The notes under the pieces were generated by a model. It was not told the DNA's origin, did no database searches, and worked only from the letters and a program-made list of their open reading frames with translations. 27,760 nt of DNA, taken from the NCBI GenBank assembly GCA_964484395.1, contig CAZAFM010000022.1:1-27760 (forward strand), in the 5' to 3' direction. A program made the position numbers and the translations under genes. Below are positions 1 to 7,324 of the stretch, piece by piece. Every line of letters begins with the position of its first letter. The stretch's first letter is position 1. The DNA comes from CAZAFM01 sp964484395. GTDB lineage: Bacteria > Campylobacterota > Campylobacteria > Campylobacterales > CAZAFM01.

Positions 1-182
1 TTTGAGCGATGCAGTTGAGAAGATAGAAAGCTTAGAATTCACAAAAAGAGATATTGAGAAAACCTGAGAGACTTAAAGAAAATTATCAAGGTTATTTTTC
101 AAGAAGAATTACTGCCGAGCATCGACTAGTTTATAAAATTATAGATGGTATTATTGTCGTTGCTCAATGTAAGTATTATTAA
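1..182 (+). pseudogene. YoeB/Txe-type toxin remnant, frameshifted, 5' end outside window
   Basis: The bases from 60 to the TAA at 180-182 encode a typical C-terminal half of a YoeB/Txe RNase toxin (KPERLKENYQGYF, then SRRI, EHRLVYK). The upstream part (DAVEKIESLEFTKRDIEK) lies in another frame, which runs into TGA at 65-67. Removing one A from the AAAA run at 59-62 joins the two halves as DIEK-PERLK, so this is a single-base frameshift. YoeB normally ends in Tyr-His-Tyr and the His is catalytic; here the end is CKYY, without that His. Both defects suggest a dead toxin next to the intact toxin pair that follows. A sequencing error could explain the frameshift but not the missing His. Confidence 0.7.
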
Positions 183-221
183 GATGCAAAAAGTCAGAGA
201 GCTTTTGGATGAGATTTTGGA

Positions 222-250
222 TTGACAAAAGTATTTATTAGTAGTATAAT
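222..250 (+). promoter_or_regulatory. Consensus sigma-70 promoter of the toxin-antitoxin operon
   Basis: TTGACA at 222-227 and TATAAT at 245-250 are both exact consensus hexamers, separated by 17 bases. The antitoxin start codon is at 279, preceded by AGGAGA at 269-274. A perfect -35 box is rare in this window, where most promoters show only a -10 box. Confidence 0.85.
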
Positions 251-258
251 ATATACTA
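242..258. promoter_or_regulatory. Palindromic operator candidate over the -10 box
   Basis: TAGTATA-ATA-TATACTA is a perfect 7-base inverted repeat with a 3-base spacer. It covers the -10 hexamer of the toxin-antitoxin promoter. This is where antitoxins of type II systems usually bind for autorepression; the role is inferred from position. Confidence 0.55.
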
Positions 259-278
259 TTAAATAAATAGGAGATAAT

Positions 279-530
279 ATGCTAGTTATAAGCTCAAGTG
301 ATATAGTTAAAAAACCATCTTACATCACACGACCTACAGATATTACATTTGTAGAGGATGCTAAAAAGCATATTACCAAAAGTGTAGTTTTGCCATATGA
401 GCTTTATGAAAAGGTAAAAGAAAAGATAGAAGATGAACTATATCTTATGAACAACAAACAAGCTTTATCTCAAAGTTCTTTTGATGATTTTTTAGAGATA
501 GAAGCTGTAGCAGAAGAGCTTGTAAAATGA
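279..530 (+). CDS. Type II antitoxin, possibly Phd/YefM-like, paired with a MazF-type toxin
   Basis: This is an 83-residue protein, the size of a typical antitoxin, and its stop overlaps the toxin start (ATGA at 527-530), a sign of translational coupling. The N-terminal half (VISSSDIVKKPS, then a basic strand and LPYELYEKVKEK) resembles the Phd/YefM DNA-binding fold more than the AbrB-like fold of classical MazE. The acidic C-terminal segment (SSFDDFLEIEAVAEELVK) would be the toxin-neutralising part. The start is supported by AGGAGA four bases upstream. The antitoxin role rests on position, size and pairing; the fold assignment is tentative. Confidence 0.7.
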   Translation: MLVISSSDIVKKPSYITRPTDITFVEDAKKHITKSVVLPYELYEKVKEKIEDELYLMNNKQALSQSSFDDFLEIEAVAEELVK

Positions 531-880
531 AAAGAGGTGATATATACCTCGTAAGCTTTGGAAAAAAATACAATAGCGAATTTGGCAAAATCAGACCAGC
601 TTTGATAGTTCAAAACGATATAGCAAATAGAAATATAGACAAAGTAGAGTTCAAGGGTGTCACTGTTATACCAATATCTACAAATCTGCACGGTGGAGAC
701 CTGAGAGTGTATTTATGCAAAAGAGACCTTTTGGAAAAAAATAGTGAGATATGCATAAATGAACTTTGTACTTTAGATATGAGTAGAATAAGTTTAGATA
801 AACTATTGACATCATTGACAAAAGAAGAGACAGATGAAGTAAATATAAAACTTTTAAAGCATTTAGGGATGGTGTCATAA
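527..880 (+). CDS. MazF/PemK-family mRNA interferase toxin
   Basis: This 117-residue protein starts with the family signature RGDIYLV, followed by IRPALIVQND (the RPA segment carrying the catalytic Arg), VIPIST (the position of the conserved Thr) and an ELCTLDMSRI strand similar to the dimer-forming region of MazF/PemK. These toxins are SH3-like endoribonucleases that cut mRNA at short motifs. The length is normal for the family. It overlaps the antitoxin by 4 bases and ends at a hairpin terminator, so the two form a closed bicistronic unit. It looks intact; activity is not provable from sequence. Confidence 0.88.
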   Translation: MKRGDIYLVSFGKKYNSEFGKIRPALIVQNDIANRNIDKVEFKGVTVIPISTNLHGGDLRVYLCKRDLLEKNSEICINELCTLDMSRISLDKLLTSLTKEETDEVNIKLLKHLGMVS

Positions 881-886
881 TTGATA

Positions 887-906
887 TTAGCCTCAGGCTA
901 AATTTT
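887..906 (+). terminator. Rho-independent terminator after the toxin-antitoxin pair
   Basis: TTAGCCT-C-AGGCTAA followed by ATTTT, starting six bases after the toxin stop codon. In practice the stem is probably TTAGC/GCTAA with a 5-base loop. Confidence 0.65.
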
Positions 907-958
907 GAGCTGATAGTAGCTTTTGCTAAAACACAAAACAGTCGCAAGGAGTAGCGAG

Positions 959-1336
959 ATGGGACAGGTCAAAACACAGGTCAAAGTCAAAAACTTCATA
1001 AAAGGAAATGAGATAGAGCTAGAGGCGCTAGTGGATACAGGCGCTATGTATATGAGTCTCCCTCGAAGCATCATAGAGAAGCTAGGACTTCAGGAAGGAC
1101 GAAGAGTAAATGTCAGAACTACAAACGGCTCTATACAGAGAAGAGTCTATGAGGGTGCTAGGATATATATACAAGATAGAAGCGTAACCATGGATATACT
1201 AGAGCTTCCAGATGAAGTACCGCCTTTGTTAGGTGTGCTGATACTGGATGCACTTGATTTTATAGTAGACCCCATCACCCAGAAGCTAGCGCCAAACCCA
1301 GAGCATCATGGTGAGTACATAGTGGATATGTTTTGA
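959..1336 (+). CDS. Retropepsin-like (clan AA) aspartic protease domain protein
   Basis: The preferred start is ATG 959, because AAGGAG at 946-951 lies 7 bases upstream; an earlier in-frame ATG at 923 has no comparable site. This gives 125 residues, one retropepsin-type lobe. The active-site triad is in ALVDTGA (Asp26-Thr-Gly), followed by SLP and the beta-hairpin pattern of the family, with LLGVLILDAL near the C-terminus in the place of the usual LLG-D-L motif. Such proteins would dimerise to form one active site. Substrates of these single-domain bacterial proteins are generally unknown. It lies alone between a toxin-antitoxin unit and a broken small ORF. Confidence 0.75.
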   Translation: MGQVKTQVKVKNFIKGNEIELEALVDTGAMYMSLPRSIIEKLGLQEGRRVNVRTTNGSIQRRVYEGARIYIQDRSVTMDILELPDEVPPLLGVLILDALDFIVDPITQKLAPNPEHHGEYIVDMF

Positions 1337-1360
1337 TAAATATCGGAGGATAGCTTGGTT

Positions 1361-1555
1361 ATGCCTTTAAATAAGTAGCTAATCGAAGATGAAAGGAAAA
1401 AAGTGTTTGACTATGATAGGATACAAAGAGTAAGGCTAAAAAGTTTCCCAAAGCAGCTTTTACAAGATATAAAAATAACAGATAGTACTTTTTTGGATAG
1501 TTTTGATGACGATTTTCCAAAGATTATTGATGAGATACATAAATATAAGTTTTAA
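1361..1555 (+). pseudogene. Small ORF of about 65 codons interrupted by an in-frame amber codon
   Basis: GGAGGA at 1345-1350 precedes ATG 1361, which reads MPLNK and then TAG at 1376-1378. The same frame stays open to TAA at 1553-1555 and codes for LIEDERKKVFDYDRIQRV, then KSFPKQLLQDIKITDSTFLD and DDFPKIIDEIHKYKF, which has clear protein-like composition. Either the gene is broken by a nonsense mutation or translation starts late, at GTG 1403 (50 residues). I do not recognise the family. It lies just downstream of the protease-like gene and may have belonged with it. Confidence 0.5.
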
Positions 1556-1572
1556 AATTAAGGTCATTTCTA

Positions 1573-1947
1573 TTGAAAAAATACAAAATAATCCGCTACT
1601 TCTTCGTAGGTGGAATGGCTGCTGTTGTTGATATAACCCTCTTTGCTATATTTGCAAAGTTTTTAAGTTATAATTATCTTGTTGTGGCGTTTTTCTCATT
1701 TATCATAGCTACACTTGTGAACTACCTCATAAGCATAAGGATAGTTTTTGTAAGTGGCACAAGGCATGGTAAGAAAAAAGAGGTTAGCCTTGTATATCTA
1801 GTAAGTGGAGTTGGACTTTTACTAAACCTTCTCATTCTCTATATCCTCATATCTCTACTTGGAGTTGAGAAGATAAGCTCTAAAGTTATTGCGACTGGAC
1901 TTGTGTTTTTCTGGAACTACTATGCTAGGAAGTATTTTATTTTTTAA
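1573..1947 (+). CDS. GtrA-like membrane protein (polyprenyl-sugar flippase family)
   Basis: This 124-residue protein has about four hydrophobic segments and the GtrA-family N-terminus (RYFFVGGMAAVVDITLF), with the characteristic aromatic/basic C-terminal end FFWNYYARKYFIF. GtrA proteins are thought to flip undecaprenyl-phosphate-linked sugar across the inner membrane. The start is TTG 1573, with AAGG 9 bases upstream. Its end overlaps by 11 bases the end of the convergent GtrB-like glycosyltransferase gene, its expected functional partner. Confidence 0.85.
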   Translation: MKKYKIIRYFFVGGMAAVVDITLFAIFAKFLSYNYLVVAFFSFIIATLVNYLISIRIVFVSGTRHGKKKEVSLVYLVSGVGLLLNLLILYILISLLGVEKISSKVIATGLVFFWNYYARKYFIF

Positions 1948-2866
1948 AAAGCTCATAATCTAAAATCTTAAGCTCATACTGCTCTTTGTGAAACTTCACC
2001 ACACTATCTAGTATAAACCCACTAAAAAGTGAAATGACAGATATAAGCATCAGTCCTGTAGCTAGAATAGCTGAAGGGACTTTGTATACATAGCCACTCT
2101 GCATATATTCGATAACTGGCGGTATGCCAAAGCATAGCCCAAGTATAAAAAAAAGTGATGCTAGGAGAGAAAAAAACATCAAAGGTTTGTAATCTTTGAA
2201 AACCCAAAGAATTGTTTTTAGCACCCTAAAACCATCTTTGAAGGTGTTTAACTTTGAGTAGCTACCCTCTGGTCTATCTCTGTACTCTATAGGTATCTCT
2301 TTTATCCTAAACTTTTTATCCAAAGTATGCAGTGTCATCTCTGTCTCTATCTCAAAGCCATCACTTGTTATTGGGATGTTTTTTACAAAACGCCTATTCA
2401 TTACTCTATACCCACTCATTATATCTTTTAGGTCTGAGTTAAAAAGCTTGTTTATAAGTGTCTTTACAAGGTTGTTGCCAAACCCATGCAGTGATCTTTT
2501 GTTCTCTTTAGCATAGGCTCCAGTGCTGTGTCTGTCACCTATCACTATATCTGCTTCATTATTTAATATTGGTTCAAGTAGCTCTCTAGCGTGTTTAGCA
2601 GGATATGTATTGTCACCATCTACCATTATGTATATATCACTATCTATCTCTCTAAAGGCTGTTCTTATGACATTTCCCTTACCCTGTCTTAGCTCTTTTT
2701 TGACAACTACTCCGCAACTACTTGCTATCTCAGAAGTTTTATCAGTTGAGTTGTTATCATAGACGACAATAGTAGCCTCTGGAAGATGCTCCTTGAAGTC
2801 CTCTATCACACTTTTTATAGTTATCTCTTCATTGTAGCATGGTATTATCACTGTTATTTTGCTCAT
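1937..2866 (-). CDS. GtrB/DPM1-like family 2 glycosyltransferase with membrane anchor
   Basis: This 309-residue protein has an N-terminal GT-A domain (VIIPCYNEE, then YDNNSTDKT, and the metal-binding MVDGDNTYP with Asp83/Asp85). Two transmembrane segments follow at about residues 230-255 and 265-290. This layout is that of polyprenyl-phosphate glucosyl/mannosyltransferases (GtrB, ArnC, DPM1), which put a sugar on undecaprenyl phosphate at the cytoplasmic face. It lies 10 bases downstream of the large membrane glycosyltransferase gene with a GGAG site between, so the two are an operon, and it converges on the GtrA-like gene. The sugar cannot be predicted. Confidence 0.88.
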   Translation of the reverse strand: MSKITVIIPCYNEEITIKSVIEDFKEHLPEATIVVYDNNSTDKTSEIASSCGVVVKKELRQGKGNVIRTAFREIDSDIYIMVDGDNTYPAKHARELLEPILNNEADIVIGDRHSTGAYAKENKRSLHGFGNNLVKTLINKLFNSDLKDIMSGYRVMNRRFVKNIPITSDGFEIETEMTLHTLDKKFRIKEIPIEYRDRPEGSYSKLNTFKDGFRVLKTILWVFKDYKPLMFFSLLASLFFILGLCFGIPPVIEYMQSGYVYKVPSAILATGLMLISVISLFSGFILDSVVKFHKEQYELKILDYELFKK

Positions 2867-2876
2867 ATCTCCTCTT

Positions 2877-4736
2877 TTACATCAAAGGCTTTAGTGCAAG
2901 ATCTTCACCTTGCTTTTCTACCTTGTATAGGTTAAAAACATTTTGATTTTGCAAGAGTCTTTGGTAGATAGCTTGCACCTTTTGGGATTGAAATGGAAGC
3001 CATACATATTCATGTTCACCCATTTTTTCATAGATTTTATTTATAGGTTGCTGAAAAATAGTAACCTCGTCCGTTGTAAGTCTAGATGGGTACATATCAT
3101 ATCTAAGAAAATTTCTAAAAGAACCATTGTTTGGTACAGGTATGATGGCGTATATATCTGAAGTTTCAGGGATTTTACTTTTTATAGCATTTATGGTTGG
3201 TATTGTCTGAGCTCTAAATGAGTTTAGCTCATTTGCTTTGTAAATGGTTTTTAGGTTTGGAGTTTCTAAGGTGTAGATCAAAAGTGTTGCTAGTGAGACT
3301 ATCAGCAGAGGCTTTATCTCTACTTTGGCTATAGGGCTATCTTCTTTAATATCTACTTTTCTAGCAAGTGGCAGATAGTAGCTAGCTAGAAAAAACATTG
3401 CTGGCATTATGGCGATATTGGTATATCTCACATATGAAGGTATGCGAAATGCATTTCCACCAAATGCTACAAAGTAGCTAAGATAGAGTATCGTAAAATA
3501 CCCTAAAATAATAAACAGCATATATGCTGAGGATAGCAGTACTTCACTTTTTTTATAGCCCTCTTGCCTTCCTGTTAGAGTAGTTATCAGTGACACAATA
3601 ATAAAAGTCACTAAAAACCAAAAAGTCGTAAGCCTAAAACTATCTTTATACTCACCCATAGTGAAGTAGTCAAACTCATTAAATTTCTCAGATACCTCAT
3701 CTTTCGCTATCTGCTGGTCAAAAAATATCTCCCAAAACCTGTCTTTGACTTGAGCGTGAGTATCTTCATCAAGCATCTTTTTATCTGAGAATATATTAGT
3801 AACAATACCTGTAATAGACTGATTACCTTGTTCTATACCCTCTAAGTTAAGTCTTATATCCCAAGTCTTAAAAATCCCAAGTGTTAGTACCCCTAGAACA
3901 ATAGAGATATAAACAAGCTTCTTGTTTTTCTCTATAAAAATATATCTAATGAGCAGCAGTCCAACGCTAGCAGTGGCAAAGTAGAGTCCGACCTCTTTGA
4001 TAAAAGCTATAGCAGTAAGTGGCGCTAGTAGTAAAAAGATAGACTTCTTATCAAATCTATCATAGAGTATCACCATTATAAGCCCTGCAAACATAGCTCC
4101 TACTACATGGTCTACATAGATTTTGTTAAGTCCATGTCCGAAGTTCGCTAGAAAGGCTATCTGAAGTAGAAATGCTAGTACTATCCAGTGAGGCTTCTTG
4201 AAGCTTGTGTTTTCATATATCATCATCGTAGCACTAGCTATGAGTAAAAACTGTGCAAAGTAAGCTCCTCCCTCACTAAAGCCACTTAAAAGCATAGTGA
4301 AGTACTGCCATACAGGAGCACCTGGAACATAGTGAGGGTGAGCCGCTAGTGTGCTTGCATCATATAGTCTATCAGTATACATCATCTCTTTTATAAAAAG
4401 CCCCCAGTGGCTAAACTCATCCCAGAAAAAGAAGTGTGAGTCACGAGAGATAAAAAAGTAGACAAGTGAAAATATAATCATCAAAACTATAGGAGTAGAG
4501 CTAAAAAACTCTATATTTTTCTCTCTATATTTATAAGGTATATACAAAAACAGCGTCACACCTATGGCAAAAACAGCGTAACTAGCCTCTTTGAGTAGTC
4601 CTATCATCGCTAGCAAGACAATAGCAGTCACCATAAAAGAGGTAGATATAAAAACTGCACTTGAAGCCCTAAGCCCAAAGTAGACAAAGATAAAAAGTGC
4701 GTATCCGAAAATAGGCAGTAAAGTCAAAAGTTCCAT
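2877..4736 (-). CDS. Large multi-pass membrane protein, probable GT-C type glycosyltransferase
   Basis: This 619-residue protein has roughly a dozen hydrophobic helices. After the third or fourth helix comes a loop with WDEFSHWG (residues 105-112), where GT-C enzymes keep their catalytic acidic residue. A second loop follows with HPHYVPGAPVWQY. A soluble tail of about 120 residues ends the protein. This matches membrane glycosyltransferases that use polyprenyl-phosphate sugars on the periplasmic side. Together with the next gene (GtrB-like) and the GtrA-like gene it would make a Gtr-type polysaccharide-modification set. No sequence-level family can be named with certainty; a role in polymer ligation or export remains possible. 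Confidence 0.6.
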   Translation of the reverse strand: MELLTLLPIFGYALFIFVYFGLRASSAVFISTSFMVTAIVLLAMIGLLKEASYAVFAIGVTLFLYIPYKYREKNIEFFSSTPIVLMIIFSLVYFFISRDSHFFFWDEFSHWGLFIKEMMYTDRLYDASTLAAHPHYVPGAPVWQYFTMLLSGFSEGGAYFAQFLLIASATMMIYENTSFKKPHWIVLAFLLQIAFLANFGHGLNKIYVDHVVGAMFAGLIMVILYDRFDKKSIFLLLAPLTAIAFIKEVGLYFATASVGLLLIRYIFIEKNKKLVYISIVLGVLTLGIFKTWDIRLNLEGIEQGNQSITGIVTNIFSDKKMLDEDTHAQVKDRFWEIFFDQQIAKDEVSEKFNEFDYFTMGEYKDSFRLTTFWFLVTFIIVSLITTLTGRQEGYKKSEVLLSSAYMLFIILGYFTILYLSYFVAFGGNAFRIPSYVRYTNIAIMPAMFFLASYYLPLARKVDIKEDSPIAKVEIKPLLIVSLATLLIYTLETPNLKTIYKANELNSFRAQTIPTINAIKSKIPETSDIYAIIPVPNNGSFRNFLRYDMYPSRLTTDEVTIFQQPINKIYEKMGEHEYVWLPFQSQKVQAIYQRLLQNQNVFNLYKVEKQGEDLALKPLM

Positions 4737-4812
4737 AAAAGTCCTGATAAATTTTTTGTGATTTTATAGCAAAAATACTTACTGCTTGCTAATCCTCTAA
4801 CTTTAAAAACTG

Positions 4813-4818
4813 TATAAT
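4813..4818 (+). promoter_or_regulatory. -10 box for the carbamoyltransferase operon
   Basis: TATAAT 33 bases before ATG 4851, with AGGGA at 4841-4845 as ribosome site. No -35 hexamer is evident, as is usual for the vegetative promoters of Campylobacterota. The region also has to hold the promoter of the divergent membrane protein gene. Confidence 0.5.
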
Positions 4819-4850
4819 CCCATCAATAGTTTTGTAAATCAGGGAAGTAA

Positions 4851-6575
4851 ATGTATATTTTAGGACTTAATGCCTACCATGGTGATAGTAGTGCGTGTAT
4901 TTTTGAAGATGGGGAGCTTGTAGCGGCAATTGAAGAGGAGAGGATTCGTAGGGTTAAGCATTGGGCTGGGTTTCCTAGTGAGGCTATTAGATTCTGCTTA
5001 AAAGAGTGCGGTATAGGGATAGAAGATGTAGATGGTATAGCAATATCGCGCGATCCCAAGGCTAATTTTTCTAAAAAAGTCATTCATAGCCTAAAAAACA
5101 TAGTTAGCTTCAAAACCATAAAAGATAGAATGCTAAATAGCAAAAAAGTGGGTTCTATCAAGAGTGAACTAGCAAGCTCACTAGGTGTCAATGAGACAGA
5201 TATAAATGCTAAAATCTACAATGTAGAGCACCACAGAGCTCATATGGCAAGTGCGTTTTTTGCTAGTCCTTTTGAGAGTTCTGCGATACTCTCTATAGAT
5301 GGATTTGGTGATTTTACCTCTACGATGATAGGCTCTGGTAGGGGATTAGATATAGAAGTACTTGATAGTGTTATCTATCCTCACTCTGTAGGGATTTTTT
5401 ATACTGCTTTTACTCAGTATCTGGGATTTGATAAGTATGGTGATGAGTACAAGGTCATGGGGCTATCTCCTTATGGAGAAGCAAGCTTGGTTGAGAAGAT
5501 AAAGGATGTGCTTATCTTTAAGGACAATGGACTGTTTGAGCTAAACAAAAAATACTTCAAGCATCCAAAAGAGGGTGTATCCATGAGCTGGGAAGATGGT
5601 GATCCATGCATAGAGCCTATTTACTCAGACTATCTTGTAGAGGTTTTTGGTAAGCCAAGAAGCAAAGATGAAGAGCTTACAGAGTATCACAAAAACTTAG
5701 CAGCTTCAGTTCAGAGAGTGACTGAGGAGCTAATATTTCACATACTTGAGCATCTACACAAAAAAACAGGTGAAGAAAACCTCTGCCTAGCAGGAGGTGT
5801 AGCTCAAAACTCAGTAGCAAATGGGAAAATCCTAAAAAACACTAGCTTTAAGTCTATCTATATCCCACCAGCAGGACATGATGCTGGTACAGCTATAGGT
5901 GCTGCTCTTTGGGTGTATAATCATATTTTAAGACAGCCTAGAATTGCTCCTATGTATCATAGCTATTTTGGAAGTAGCTTTAGTGATGAGGAAATTGAGG
6001 AGTTTTTGAGCTCACAAGAAATCCCATATAAAAAGTATAGCGACAATGAGCTTCTTGATGTGGTTACTGATAGGCTTATAGATGCAGGTGTAGTTGGATG
6101 GTTTCAAGGAAGAGCGGAGTTTGGTCCTAGAGCCCTAGGGCATAGGAGTATACTAGCAGATCCAACCCGCGATGATGCAAAAGAGCTACTAAATCTCAAG
6201 ATAAAAAGACGAGAGCCATTTAGACCATTTGCACCATCTATTCTAAAAGAGTTTATGGATGAGTATTTTATGGACTCAGATAGTGTACCTTTTATGGAGA
6301 AGGTTTTTGGCTTTAGAGATGAGAAAAAAGAAGCTCTAAAAGCCGTAGTGCATGTAGATGGGAGTGGTAGACTTCAGAGTGTTGATAGAGAGATAGAGCC
6401 AAAGTACTATGGACTTATAGAGAGATTTTATCAAAAAAGTGGAGTTCCTATTCTTTTAAATACATCTTTTAATGAAAATGAACCTATCGTAAATACTCCA
6501 GAGGAAGCATACAACTGCTTTGCTAGAACAAAAATGGATATGCTTGTTATGGGAAATATTGTAGTAACTAGATGA
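4851..6575 (+). CDS. NodU/CmcH-family carbamoyltransferase
   Basis: This 574-residue protein is full length for the family. The N-terminal kinase-like domain starts with GLNAYHGDSSA, and the EHHRAH motif (residues 126-131) matches the metal-binding His cluster. SIDGFGD and LAGGVAQNS, AGHDAGTAIGAAL are the ATP-binding parts. The C-terminal domain has GPRALGHRSILADP and ILLNTSFN. Such enzymes transfer the carbamoyl group of carbamoyl phosphate, through carbamoyl-AMP, to a hydroxyl of a sugar or antibiotic. Given the glycosyltransferases that follow, the likely target is a sugar of a surface polysaccharide. It overlaps the next gene by 4 bases (ATGA), so they are co-translated. Confidence 0.92.
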   Translation: MYILGLNAYHGDSSACIFEDGELVAAIEEERIRRVKHWAGFPSEAIRFCLKECGIGIEDVDGIAISRDPKANFSKKVIHSLKNIVSFKTIKDRMLNSKKVGSIKSELASSLGVNETDINAKIYNVEHHRAHMASAFFASPFESSAILSIDGFGDFTSTMIGSGRGLDIEVLDSVIYPHSVGIFYTAFTQYLGFDKYGDEYKVMGLSPYGEASLVEKIKDVLIFKDNGLFELNKKYFKHPKEGVSMSWEDGDPCIEPIYSDYLVEVFGKPRSKDEELTEYHKNLAASVQRVTEELIFHILEHLHKKTGEENLCLAGGVAQNSVANGKILKNTSFKSIYIPPAGHDAGTAIGAALWVYNHILRQPRIAPMYHSYFGSSFSDEEIEEFLSSQEIPYKKYSDNELLDVVTDRLIDAGVVGWFQGRAEFGPRALGHRSILADPTRDDAKELLNLKIKRREPFRPFAPSILKEFMDEYFMDSDSVPFMEKVFGFRDEKKEALKAVVHVDGSGRLQSVDREIEPKYYGLIERFYQKSGVPILLNTSFNENEPIVNTPEEAYNCFARTKMDMLVMGNIVVTR

Positions 6576-7321
6576 AAGTTTCAATCATAACCTCAGTTTA
6601 TAACAACAAAGAGACTATCGCTGATGCCATAGATTCTGTACTCTCCCAAGATTATAATGATATAGAGTATATAGTCATAGATGGTGGAAGCAGTGATGGG
6701 ACAGTTGAGATTGTAAAAAGCTATGGTGATAAAATCGCTAGGTTTAGTAGCCAAAAAGATAGAGGTATATATGATGGACTAAATCGCGGTATTGAGCAAG
6801 CAGGTGGAGATATTGTAGGTTTTTTACATAGTGATGATATATATGCAAAAAGCTCCATTATAAGTGAAGTAGTAGAGCGCTTTGAAAAAGGCTGTATGGG
6901 AGTCTATGGAGATCTTGTCTATACTACAAAAAGTGACACAGATAGAATTATTAGATATTGGAAAAGTAAGGAGTTTGACATATCACTTCTAAAAAAGGGA
7001 TGGATGCCACCACATCCGACACTTTTTCTAAAAAAAGAGATATATGATAGAGTAGGTGGCTTTGACCTTGAGTTTAAAATAGCTGCTGATTATGACTTTA
7101 TGCTTAGAGTGCTAAAAGAAAATCCAAATGTCTGCTATATGGACAAAGTCCTATATAAAATGCGACTTGGTGGAGAGAGTAATAAAAGCCTCAAAAACAT
7201 CATAAACAAAAGCAAAGAGGACTACAGAGCTTTGAAGAAAAATGAGATTGGTGGTGTTTGTACGCTTCTAAGTAAAAACTTCAGTAAGCTAGGTCAGTTT
7301 ATAAAAAAGAGTGTGGAGTAG
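6572..7321 (+). CDS. Family 2 glycosyltransferase (WcaA-like)
   Basis: This 249-residue protein has a GT-A fold: SIITSVYNN at the start, VIDGGSSDGT, KDRGIYDGLNRG, the metal-binding FLHSDD (Asp88/Asp89), and PHPTLF followed by KIAADYDFMLR, a combination typical of WcaA-like enzymes that build colanic acid or O-antigen units. It has no membrane segment, so it acts at the cytoplasmic face. The start overlaps the carbamoyltransferase stop, and a WecA-like gene follows 3 bases after its own stop. The sugar donor and acceptor are not predictable. Confidence 0.88.
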   Translation: MKVSIITSVYNNKETIADAIDSVLSQDYNDIEYIVIDGGSSDGTVEIVKSYGDKIARFSSQKDRGIYDGLNRGIEQAGGDIVGFLHSDDIYAKSSIISEVVERFEKGCMGVYGDLVYTTKSDTDRIIRYWKSKEFDISLLKKGWMPPHPTLFLKKEIYDRVGGFDLEFKIAADYDFMLRVLKENPNVCYMDKVLYKMRLGGESNKSLKNIINKSKEDYRALKKNEIGGVCTLLSKNFSKLGQFIKKSVE

Positions 7322-7324
7322 GGC

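Noticed and set aside
923..958. Longer start for the retropepsin-like gene at ATG 923
   Set aside because: No ribosome site, and the extra 12 residues are unlike the family; ATG 959 has AAGGAG at 7 bases.
1..1560. Integrated mobile element with ends
   Set aside because: The toxin-antitoxin and broken genes suggest accessory DNA, but no transposase, integrase, inverted ends or target duplication is visible.
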